From contig JACJYI010000002.1 in the NCBI GenBank assembly GCA_020636225.1, forward strand, positions 186,001 through 250,000: DNA of 64,000 bases, read 5' to 3'. A program made the translations under genes and the position numbers. Source of the DNA: Lewinellaceae bacterium (GTDB lineage: Bacteria; Bacteroidota; Bacteroidia; Chitinophagales; Saprospiraceae). The notes beneath the pieces are model-generated. The model was given only the letters and a program-made list of their open reading frames with translations. It was not told the origin of the DNA and did not search any database. Shown piece by piece: positions 23,338 to 30,529 of this stretch. The number at the start of each line of letters is the position of its first letter. Position 1 is the first letter of the stretch.

Positions 23338-25239
23338 ATGAGCGCCCCCATTCTTCCTGACATGCACACCGGAGTGGATCTGGAAACCCGGTTCAAGGCT
23401 GCTGCGAATATCTCGGAGCAACAGAACTGGGGCGCCCGCTGGCTGGCGTATCTGACCTATACCGATCCGGAGCAGGCGCTGGCATTTGCCCGCAAGGCAA
23501 CCGGCGAAGATCATCATCCACTCCTCTTGTCATCCTGGAAGACCAGGGGGTTTCTGGCCAATCTCCGGCATCAACAGAAAGAAGCGATCTATGCCTATCA
23601 GGAAGCCCTTCAGCTGGCTGAGCAGGAAGGGGCCCAGGACAAGCAGGCAGACATCCTGCTGGAGTGGAGTGCCGTCTATGTGAACGCTGGCCAGATCAAC
23701 GACGCGGAGCGGATGATCGAGCAGGCGGCCCGGTTGATCAGGGTTTTTCCGCGTCCCCGACAGTCCTTTCACCTGTTGATACGTCAGGCTTCGCTCAAAT
23801 TGCGGCAGGGACATCTTCATCAGGCATTCCCCCTGTTCCGTCAGGCGGAGCGGATGCATACCGTCCTGCAAGGACAGTGGCAATGGGATGACCTGGATTA
23901 TCTGACCCTGCTCTACAGCGGTCTGGGGGAATGGTATACCGAATCCGGAGAAAGGCAGTTGGCGCGGGATGCTTATTTCCGAGTCATCCGGATCTGCGAG
24001 AATTTCCAACTCAAATCCCGACTGGCATGGTACTACCTTCATGCTGGTGCGGCCTCCATGGCCCTGGAGCGGTGGGAAGATGCCAGGCAGATGTTCCTGC
24101 AGGCCATTGATCAACGGGAGTCCGGACAGAAGGAGGCTTTGGCCGGGGCCTGGGCAAACCTGGGATTCGTTTACCTGCAACTGGAAGAACCGGCAAAGGC
24201 CAAAGATGCCCTGGATCGGGCAGCAGACCTCTACCAGGACTTGGGGCCCGACAAGAAGAACCTGGCCGTAGTGGCCACCTGGCGCGCACGTCTGGCCCGC
24301 CTGACCGGACAGGCTGATCAGGTGATGAGTCAGTTTGTTCTGGCATCCGAATATGCCAGGGAGATCCATGATAATGCCCAGCTATCCCTGATCTGTAAGG
24401 AGATCGCCAGGCATTTCGCGGATCAGAAAGACTTCAAGAATGCCTATGAATACCTCCTTCTGCACGATGAGATCGGGGAAAAGGCCAGGGAGGAACTCCA
24501 ACAGACCAACCTGATGGAGTTGCAGGTCAAGTACGAGACCGAGCAGAAAGAACAGGAAGCGGAAACCCTCCGGGGGCAGGCGGTCGAGCTTCGACTGAAA
24601 GCCATGCGGGCACAGATGAATCCGCATTTCCTCTTCAATGCCCTGAACGGCATCCAGAATTTTATCCATCAGGAAGATGGCGACAAGGCATCCCGGTACC
24701 TGGCCAAGTTTGCCGGATTGGTGCGCCAGAGCCTCAATCTGTCCAACACGGAGCTGATCACTCTGGAAGATGAAGTGGCGTTTATCCAGGATTATCTCTT
24801 TATCAATCAAAAACTGCGGTTTGACGGTCGACTTCATTTTGAGGTCAGAGTGGATGATGAGATCGACGAGGATCGCGTGATGATCCCGCCAATGATGGTC
24901 CAGCCGTTTGTCGAGAATGCCATCGAACACGGTTTTACCAAACGTCAATCCGGTACGATTGTGATCACGTTTGATCTGCTTGATAACGACGTCATCCGAT
25001 GCGCCATTCAGGATGATGGGATTGGCAGAGAAGAGGCCATCAGGATACAGGCCGTTAACCCTATGAGAAGCCAGCATCAATCGCTGGGGATCGGGATCAC
25101 CCGGGAGCGCCTGGATCTCCTCAATCGAAGCGGATTCAATGGCCATCGCCTGGAGATCATCGATCTCAAGGATGACCAAGGTCATGCACTTGGCACGAGA
25201 GTTGAACTATATTTCCCATCCAGAAGAAAGGGAATCTAG
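23338..25239 (+). CDS. Histidine kinase with N-terminal TPR repeats, no membrane segment (LytS/His_kinase type)
   Basis: 633 residues. Residues of about 15-370 are helix-turn-helix TPR-like repeats (KEAIYAYQEALQLAEQEGAQ; GAWANLGFVYLQLEEPAKAK; AKDALDRAADLYQDLG). A short coiled coil follows (EQKEQEAETLRGQAVELRLK). The His_kinase domain has the phospho-acceptor His430 in MNPHFLFNALNGIQNF, an N box in MVQPFVENAIEHGF, and G boxes DDGIGREE and SLGIGITRERLDLLN. No signal peptide or transmembrane helix is visible. That is unusual, because most Bacteroidota TPR kinases are exported and membrane-spanning. It should therefore sense something in the cytoplasm. The partner is most likely the LytTR regulator at 22208-22969. 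A TATCTTTA box lies 4 bases before the ATG. Confidence 0.9.
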   Translation: MSAPILPDMHTGVDLETRFKAAANISEQQNWGARWLAYLTYTDPEQALAFARKATGEDHHPLLLSSWKTRGFLANLRHQQKEAIYAYQEALQLAEQEGAQDKQADILLEWSAVYVNAGQINDAERMIEQAARLIRVFPRPRQSFHLLIRQASLKLRQGHLHQAFPLFRQAERMHTVLQGQWQWDDLDYLTLLYSGLGEWYTESGERQLARDAYFRVIRICENFQLKSRLAWYYLHAGAASMALERWEDARQMFLQAIDQRESGQKEALAGAWANLGFVYLQLEEPAKAKDALDRAADLYQDLGPDKKNLAVVATWRARLARLTGQADQVMSQFVLASEYAREIHDNAQLSLICKEIARHFADQKDFKNAYEYLLLHDEIGEKAREELQQTNLMELQVKYETEQKEQEAETLRGQAVELRLKAMRAQMNPHFLFNALNGIQNFIHQEDGDKASRYLAKFAGLVRQSLNLSNTELITLEDEVAFIQDYLFINQKLRFDGRLHFEVRVDDEIDEDRVMIPPMMVQPFVENAIEHGFTKRQSGTIVITFDLLDNDVIRCAIQDDGIGREEAIRIQAVNPMRSQHQSLGIGITRERLDLLNRSGFNGHRLEIIDLKDDQGHALGTRVELYFPSRRKGI

Positions 25240-25243
25240 GCCG

Positions 25244-25278
25244 ACCGACCGTTCCCTCACCCAAACCGACCGTTCCCT
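25244..25278. promoter_or_regulatory. Two identical LytTR-type direct repeats, 21-bp period
   Basis: ACCGACCGTTCCCT occurs at 25244-25257 and again at 25265-25278, exactly 21 bp apart. The core ACCGTT (25248-25253 and 25269-25274) fits the published LytTR half-site pattern [TA][AC][CA]GTTN[AG][TG] at its first seven positions. A period of two helical turns is the known LytTR geometry. It lies 4 bases after the kinase stop. Confidence 0.6.
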
Positions 25279-25304
25279 GGTCCAACATCCCCATATCCGC
25301 ATTC

Positions 25305-25339
25305 TTGATTGACTTTCCCTATGGAGAACACCATCTTCG
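25305..25339 (+). promoter_or_regulatory. Candidate promoter for a short transcript
   Basis: TTGATTG (25305-25311) and CATCTTCG (25332-25339, one base off TAnnTTCG) are separated by 20 bases, close to normal -33/-7 spacing. It lies just downstream of the LytTR-type repeats. The transcript would start near 25345 and end at the terminator at about 25406. Confidence 0.4.
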
Positions 25340-25369
25340 TAAAGGTTTTCTCATAGTATGTTTGTTGGG

Positions 25370-25406
25370 TCCTACACCAAGTTTCCCCCTGGTGTAGGAT
25401 TTTTTT
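25370..25406 (+). terminator. Strong intrinsic terminator
   Basis: TCCTACACCA (25370-25379) pairs perfectly with TGGTGTAGGA (25390-25399) around a 10-base loop, followed by seven T. It overlaps the stop codon of the convergent pbpC gene. It terminates the kinase operon and any short RNA starting near 25345. Confidence 0.9.
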
Positions 25407-27738
25407 ATTCCTGAACTTCCACTCGGTGGGTTTTCCGGTTTCCTGAATCATCCATGATGGTCAGGGTATGCGTTCCGGGGGGTAGTGTGGCGATCCAGGT
25501 ATGCCGCCCCCGAGTCTTTCCCAGATATTGGTCGTTGCAATGCCAGAAAACCTGTGCATCAGGGTCGCGGTGGGTCGCCTGGAGCAAGACCGCCTGTCGG
25601 ACGCCATTCAGGTCGACTGGAATAATGATTCGGGTATCCTCGGCGGGATAGATCCACTGGAGGGGATTGAACGACTGTTGTTCCAAGCATCCTGGTGCCA
25701 ATTCAGGCAACCCGCGATATTCCGGGTGATGAAACCGGTAATAATGTTCCTGAAGAGGCGGGAGGACCTCCACTACCCGTCGCAGACTTTGATCCGGCAA
25801 AGCACAACTGCTATTCACTCGTGCACCGGTTTGCTGATCGACCAGGATCTCACGATGGACGGTACAAACCGGCGGGCGCCGTTGCCGGATCAGGATCAAT
25901 TGGGTATCTGCCGGACATAGCCCGGAGGGGGGATTGCCGGAAAATGAACAGACCTCCCGATAGTCCAGATCATCCAAAGGAGGCTTGAACCATGTCGTCG
26001 GTGGCAACATGTCAAAAACAGCGAAGAGCAGCGGGGCAGCAGCCTTGTATCCGACCAGGTCCGGGCGCGGTGTCCCGTCGGCATTGCCGACCCAGACACC
26101 AACCGTGTATTCCGGAGTGACACCGATCGCCCAGGCATCCTTGAACCCGAAACTGGTGCCCGTCTTCCAGGCCACCTGTCGAGGCGACTCAAAGTAGGCC
26201 CAGTTTTCCATTCCCTCAGGGCGATCGGGCAGGACCATGGCCTGCAGCATATGCCAGATCGCACCAATGCCCGGCACACGCACGGTTGAGGATGTCTTGT
26301 TCAGGTCTCGACGGATTCGAAGACCCTCCACCGGATTGGTGCTCGGATGGCCTGTCTGGAGGCGATGGGCACAAGCCGAGTAGATGGTCACCAGGTCCCA
26401 CAAGCTGACCTCCCCACCCCCGAGGATCAGTGACAGTCCATAGTGATCGGCTGGGCGATCCAGGGTGGACAGTCCAAATTGCCGGAGTTGCTCGAGAAAG
26501 GCATCGGTGCCATAATCCTTCAGGAGACGGACCATCGGGACATTGAGTGAAGAGGCGATCGCCTCCTCGGCATTCACCACTCCTTCATATTGTCTGTTGT
26601 AGTTCTCTGGCCGATACGAACCGTACTGGGTAGGGACATCCGGCAACAGGGAACCGGGCCAGATCAGGCCATCGTCCAGGGCGCTGGCGTACAACAGCGG
26701 CTTCAGGGTGGAGCCCGGACTCCGCCTGGCCGGAATCATGTCCACATCTCCCTGGTGGTGAAGTGCCAGCGGATTGTTGCCCGCATAGACCTCGACCTGA
26801 TGATGTTGGTTCGATGCAATCACCACAGCCATATTGAACACACCATTGCCGGCCATCCGGTCCTGATAGATCTCCAGGTAGGATCTGACGGCATCCTGGA
26901 GTGGCCCATTCACAGTGGTTCGGATGAGCGGGGCCTCTGATTGGCCCAGGCTGGTCATCAGTTCCGGAGCCCGGCGCGGAAGGGGGGCGGGACGGACTGG
27001 CAGTGGTTCGGATTTTGCCAGGATCCCATCCGCGGAGGAGAGATATCCCTCCGCCACCATTTGGTCCAGGAGGCGATCGCGCTTGGCCCGTAGAAGGTCA
27101 CGATTGCGCCCGGGATGGATCAAGGCCGGGTCATTGGGCAAGACAGCCAGCATTGCTGCTTCACCCCAGCTGAGCAGGTGCGGGGCCTTTCGGAAGTATC
27201 GCCAGGAGGCAGAAGCCAATCCCACAACATTGCCACCAAAAGGAGCCCTGGACAGATATTCCTTGAGAACGGTTGATTTCCTGTACTGGACCGTCAACCG
27301 AACCGCCGTTGCCCATTCGATGATTTTCTCCCGGTAGGTACGAGGCTGCCCTTTCCGGGCCAGACGGATCAACTGCATGGAGATGGTACTGCCTCCCCGG
27401 ACAATGCGGCCGGCCTTCAGATTTGACCGGAACGCCTGGAACATGCTGATGGGGTTGAATCCCGGATGCCAGTAGAACCATCTGTCCTCAAAGGTGAGGA
27501 TGGCTTTTTCCATTTTGGGAGGAACCTGATCGATCGCTGGAAACCGCCATTGGCCGTCAGCTGCCAGACGCGCTTCCAGTAGGCCATCCCCGCTATCCAG
27601 GAGAATGGTCGACAAAGGGTCGGTAGACAGATGGACTGGCCATAGCAGCCATGATGCCAGAAGGAGGCTGGCGAAGATCTTCCACCTCTTCCTCAGCAGG
27701 TCCCATGCCCGTCGCTGGCCAGGAGGCAGAGATCTCAT
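25405..27738 (-). CDS. pbpC: Penicillin-binding protein 1C (glycosyltransferase/transpeptidase)
   Basis: 777 residues. A membrane helix lies at about 21-38. The GT51 glycosyltransferase domain has catalytic Glu84 in FEDRWFYWHPGFNP and RGGSTISMQLIRLAR. The transpeptidase domain has Ser343 in SPGSTLKPLLYAS, the SxN-type motif SSLNVP, and KTGTSFGFKDAW. The C-terminal 90 residues (LNGVRQAVLLQATH, RGRHTWIATLPPGTHTLTI) are the BiPBP_C domain specific to PBP1C. It polymerises glycan at the periplasmic face. The alpha-2-macroglobulin gene usually found next to pbpC is absent. Instead it overlaps tex by ATGA, so both are read from the tex promoter. Confidence 0.93.
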   Translation of the reverse strand: MRSLPPGQRRAWDLLRKRWKIFASLLLASWLLWPVHLSTDPLSTILLDSGDGLLEARLAADGQWRFPAIDQVPPKMEKAILTFEDRWFYWHPGFNPISMFQAFRSNLKAGRIVRGGSTISMQLIRLARKGQPRTYREKIIEWATAVRLTVQYRKSTVLKEYLSRAPFGGNVVGLASASWRYFRKAPHLLSWGEAAMLAVLPNDPALIHPGRNRDLLRAKRDRLLDQMVAEGYLSSADGILAKSEPLPVRPAPLPRRAPELMTSLGQSEAPLIRTTVNGPLQDAVRSYLEIYQDRMAGNGVFNMAVVIASNQHHQVEVYAGNNPLALHHQGDVDMIPARRSPGSTLKPLLYASALDDGLIWPGSLLPDVPTQYGSYRPENYNRQYEGVVNAEEAIASSLNVPMVRLLKDYGTDAFLEQLRQFGLSTLDRPADHYGLSLILGGGEVSLWDLVTIYSACAHRLQTGHPSTNPVEGLRIRRDLNKTSSTVRVPGIGAIWHMLQAMVLPDRPEGMENWAYFESPRQVAWKTGTSFGFKDAWAIGVTPEYTVGVWVGNADGTPRPDLVGYKAAAPLLFAVFDMLPPTTWFKPPLDDLDYREVCSFSGNPPSGLCPADTQLILIRQRRPPVCTVHREILVDQQTGARVNSSCALPDQSLRRVVEVLPPLQEHYYRFHHPEYRGLPELAPGCLEQQSFNPLQWIYPAEDTRIIIPVDLNGVRQAVLLQATHRDPDAQVFWHCNDQYLGKTRGRHTWIATLPPGTHTLTIMDDSGNRKTHRVEVQE

Positions 27739-29879
27739 TCCACGCCGCTTAACGTGAGATCGATCCGCTTCCGGGCAGTATCCACGCGCAGTACCTTCAC
27801 CGTCACCGCTTGCTGGAGCCGCACGACTTCGGAGGGATGGCGGATGAATCGGTTGGTCAGTTGGGAGATATGGATCATGCCATCCTCCTTGATCCCCAGC
27901 TGGACAAAGGCGCCGAAGTTGGTCAGATTGCTGATCAGCCCCCGGAGGATCATCCCTTCGCGGATATCATTGATGCCACTCAATCCTTCGGTGAATCGAA
28001 AGGTCTGTGCCCGGCCACGGGGATCATGTCCCGGTCTGGCCAGTTCCTGGCGGATGTCCTGGAGGGTTGGCATGCCCACTTCATCTTGCACATAGTTCGC
28101 CCATTGGATCTGGTCCAGACGGTCCGGATGCCGGATCAGTTGTTCGACATTCAGGCCAATGTCCCGGGCAATTTGTTCGACCAGGGCATATCGTTCAGGA
28201 TGTACGCCGGTGTTGTCCAGTGGATGGGCACTATCCCGGACCCTGAGGAACCCGGCACATTGTTCAAAGGTCTTGTCGCCCATCCGTTCCACCTTTCTGA
28301 TCGAGCTCCTGGAGGGGAATGGCCCATGGCGCTGGCGGTGGAGGATGATGTTCTTCGCCAGTGACGGACCAAGACCGGCTATGTGCCGGAGAATATGTTC
28401 ACTGGCTGTGTTGATCTGAACCCCAACCTGATTGACGACGAACTGGGTGGTTTCATCCAATGATTGTTTGAGCTTGCCCTGGTGGACATCATGCTGGTAC
28501 TGGCCAACACCAATGGATTTCGGGTCGATCTTCACCAGCTCGGCCAGTGGGTCCATCAATCTGCGTCCAATGGAAGCGGCACTGCGGAAGGTGAGGTCGA
28601 GATCCGGGAATTCCTCCCGAGCGACGTCGGAGGCCGAGTAAATGGATGCCCCGCTTTCGCTGACCAGATAGATATCCACCTGGTTGGCAAAGGATTGTTG
28701 ACGAAGCCAGTCGAGCAATTCTTTTCCTCCGGTGCCGTCACCGGTGGCCAGGGCCCTGATGGCATATTTGTGGATCAGTTGGTCCAGGGTATCCCTTGCT
28801 TCTGCCAACGATGAGCGGGGAGGCAACGGGTAGATCGTGGCAACATCCAGGACATCGCCATGACTGTTCAGGCAGGCAATCTTGCAACCGGTGCGGTAGC
28901 CTGGGTCCAGCGCCAGGATCGGGACCTGGCCGAGGGGAGGGGAGAGCAGTAGTTGGCGAAGGTTTTGGGCAAATACGCCGATGGCATCGTCCTCCATTCT
29001 CGATTGCCAGGCGGACATGACCTCATTCTCCAGGGACGGCATCAGCAGCCGTTCAAAGCTGTCGAACATGGCCATTCTGACCTGATCCGCACAGGCACCG
29101 TTGTATTTGATCACCTTTCGAGCCAGTCGGTCAATGAATGCTTCCTGCTGGACCAGTCGTAGCTGAACCCGGAGAACGCCTTCCTTCTCGCCTCTGCGCA
29201 CAGCCAGAAATCGATGGGAAGGGATCTTCCGGAGCGGTTCATCGAATTCGAAATAATCCCGGAACTTTTCTTCGTTCGGCTGGGAGCCTTTCTTTTTCCT
29301 GGCGACGATCACACCCTCCTGATCAAGCTGGCGTCGGAGGAGATCGCGATGGCCGGCATTGTCGCTGAACCACTCGGCCATGATATCCCTGGCACCGGCC
29401 AGTGCTGCCTCCGCATCGGGTACATCTCCCTGGATATACATTCGGGCCGCCTGCAGTGGTTCGCGGGTCTTATGGGCCAGAATCAGGCTGGCCAGGGGTT
29501 CCAGTCCCCGTTCCCGGGCGATGGATGCCCGGGTCTTCCGTTTCTTCTTGTAAGGCAGGTAGAGGTCCTCCAGCACGGTGGCATCCCAGGTTGACTCGAT
29601 CTGTTGTCGGAGGGAAGGGGTCAGGGCACCGGCTTCCTCGATGGCCGCCAGAATGGTCAGTTTCCTGGCTTCCAGGTCCTGGTATCGTTGATGAGCTTTT
29701 TGGATCAGACTGAGCGCCTGCTCGTCGAGTCCTCCGGTGACCTCTTTCCGGTAGCGGGCGATGAATGGCAAGGTGGCCCCATCAGCGAAAAGAGCCAGGA
29801 CGCGTTGGACAGCCGACTCTCTGATGCCAGTCTCCTGGGCAATTCGAGTGGTCAGGGTAGGGGATTGTGTCGCATGCAT
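27735..29879 (-). CDS. tex: Tex-family RNA-binding transcription accessory protein
   Basis: 714 residues from ATG 29879 (MHATQSPTL). The frame is open to 29933, but a -7 box at 29886-29893 lies inside the longer form. Order of domains: Tex N-terminal helical region (IAQETGIRESAVQRVLALF; ATLPFIARYRKEVTGGLDEQ), YqgF/RNase H-like domain (ILALDPGYRTGCKIACLNSH), helix-hairpin-helix region (GLGPSLAKNIILHRQ; AGFLRVRDSAHPLDNTGVHP), and a C-terminal S1 domain (LTNFGAFVQLGIKEDGMIHI). Tex and its eukaryotic relative Spt6 act in transcription and RNA handling. pbpC overlaps its 3' end by 4 bases. A structured leader or ncRNA lies directly upstream. Confidence 0.93.
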   Translation of the reverse strand: MHATQSPTLTTRIAQETGIRESAVQRVLALFADGATLPFIARYRKEVTGGLDEQALSLIQKAHQRYQDLEARKLTILAAIEEAGALTPSLRQQIESTWDATVLEDLYLPYKKKRKTRASIARERGLEPLASLILAHKTREPLQAARMYIQGDVPDAEAALAGARDIMAEWFSDNAGHRDLLRRQLDQEGVIVARKKKGSQPNEEKFRDYFEFDEPLRKIPSHRFLAVRRGEKEGVLRVQLRLVQQEAFIDRLARKVIKYNGACADQVRMAMFDSFERLLMPSLENEVMSAWQSRMEDDAIGVFAQNLRQLLLSPPLGQVPILALDPGYRTGCKIACLNSHGDVLDVATIYPLPPRSSLAEARDTLDQLIHKYAIRALATGDGTGGKELLDWLRQQSFANQVDIYLVSESGASIYSASDVAREEFPDLDLTFRSAASIGRRLMDPLAELVKIDPKSIGVGQYQHDVHQGKLKQSLDETTQFVVNQVGVQINTASEHILRHIAGLGPSLAKNIILHRQRHGPFPSRSSIRKVERMGDKTFEQCAGFLRVRDSAHPLDNTGVHPERYALVEQIARDIGLNVEQLIRHPDRLDQIQWANYVQDEVGMPTLQDIRQELARPGHDPRGRAQTFRFTEGLSGINDIREGMILRGLISNLTNFGAFVQLGIKEDGMIHISQLTNRFIRHPSEVVRLQQAVTVKVLRVDTARKRIDLTLSGVE

Positions 29880-29885
29880 ATGCCC

Positions 29886-29893
29886 CAAAGGTA
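29886..29893 (-). promoter_or_regulatory. -7 box immediately before tex
   Basis: Minus-strand TACCTTTG, exact consensus, 6 bases before ATG 29879. It would give a leaderless mRNA. Confidence 0.55.
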
Positions 29894-29921
29894 GAGAGTC
29901 CTCCTGTTGATGGAGAAATGA

Positions 29922-29946
29922 AAAGGCCGTCATGATGACGGCCTTT
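29922..29946 (-). terminator. Terminator-like hairpin upstream of tex
   Basis: AAAGGCCGTCAT and ATGACGGCCTTT form a perfect 12-base inverted repeat with one central base. On the minus strand TTTT-CATTTC follows, a weak U-run. It lies 42 bases before the tex start. Confidence 0.6.
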
Positions 29947-30116
29947 CACCATCGAATCGTGCCACCCGCAGGATAGCCAGGGGGAAGTGACCCACAGGGC
30001 AATACCGGTCTTTGGGATGACCGGGGGCAAAATCCAAACATGTTCATCGGGATTATCGGTACTTGCGTACCAGAAACCTCCGCCAGGGATCTTGGTGAAG
30101 GCCTTGTGCCAGAGGC
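29922..30116 (-). ncRNA. Candidate structured leader or small RNA upstream of tex
   Basis: The segment starts just after an exact -7 box (30121-30128) and ends in a hairpin with U-run. Read on the minus strand it contains GGTAC-GCAA-GTACC (30071-30058, a GNRA-capped stem) and CCGGTC-N8-GACCGG (30024-30005). Its ends can pair: GGCCTTCACCA (30103-30093) with TGGTGAAAGGCC (29951-29940), with one bulged A. That end-pairing uses the left arm of the terminator hairpin, so the two folds exclude each other, as in an attenuator. It could also be a stand-alone RNA of about 195 bases with a 6S-like closed outline. I do not recognise a known family. No convincing protein is encoded. Confidence 0.4.
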
Positions 30117-30120
30117 AATG

Positions 30121-30128
30121 CAAATATA
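30121..30128 (-). promoter_or_regulatory. -7 box for the tex leader or small RNA
   Basis: Minus-strand TATATTTG, exact consensus, preceded by a very AT-rich stretch (30129-30165) that could act as an UP element. Confidence 0.5.
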
Positions 30129-30166
30129 TAAAAATGAATTATTAAAAAAAGATAATTTTCAATATC

Positions 30167-30529
30167 TCAGCGTTGAATTCTCTTCTGGAACACGGCGCGA
30201 AGGGAAGAACCGCTCAGGGCACCGAAGCCGGCGACCAGCCCGCCGATGAAGGCAGTAATGAGTATCAGGGCCATGGAGGAGATACCGTTGAACAGATTGC
30301 CGATCTGGGAGCTCAGGAGGTGGTCGTTCGCCCAATCGGTTCGCCATGCCAATCCTCCCCAAAGCAAGGCACCGGCCAGGAAGCCGCAGAGGAAGGCAGA
30401 CAGGGATCTGGCCGGAACCAGAAAGCTGGCGATCGCTGCAATGATCGCTATCGTCCACCAGGGGAGCCAGGCTCCTGCCAGAAACCCGAGGGTGAGAATA
30501 GCAGCGATGATGGAGATGGCACGACTCAT
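30167..30529 (-). CDS. Small integral membrane protein, unknown function
   Basis: 120 residues, nearly all hydrophobic. There are four likely membrane helices: AISIIAAILTLGFLAGAWL, WTIAIIAAIASFLVPA, LSAFLCGFLAGALLWGGLAW, and ISSMALILITAFIGGLVAGF. The C-terminus is short and basic (AVFQKRIQR). Its ATG overlaps the stop of the penicillin acylase gene (ATGA), so it is translated from the same mRNA. Similar small four-helix proteins are common and unassigned in Bacteroidota. I can give no function. Confidence 0.65.
   Translation of the reverse strand: MSRAISIIAAILTLGFLAGAWLPWWTIAIIAAIASFLVPARSLSAFLCGFLAGALLWGGLAWRTDWANDHLLSSQIGNLFNGISSMALILITAFIGGLVAGFGALSGSSLRAVFQKRIQR

Noticed and set aside
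25321..25414. Short ORFs of 11 and 18 residues (ATG 25321 and 25358)
   Set aside because: No ribosome-binding sequence. The second runs past the terminator hairpin, and the first begins upstream of the inferred transcript start.
29782..30123. Minus-strand ORF of 113 residues across the tex leader
   Set aside because: It runs out of frame into tex, has no recognisable domain, and its first half is the region that forms hairpins and a terminator. RNA structure explains it better.
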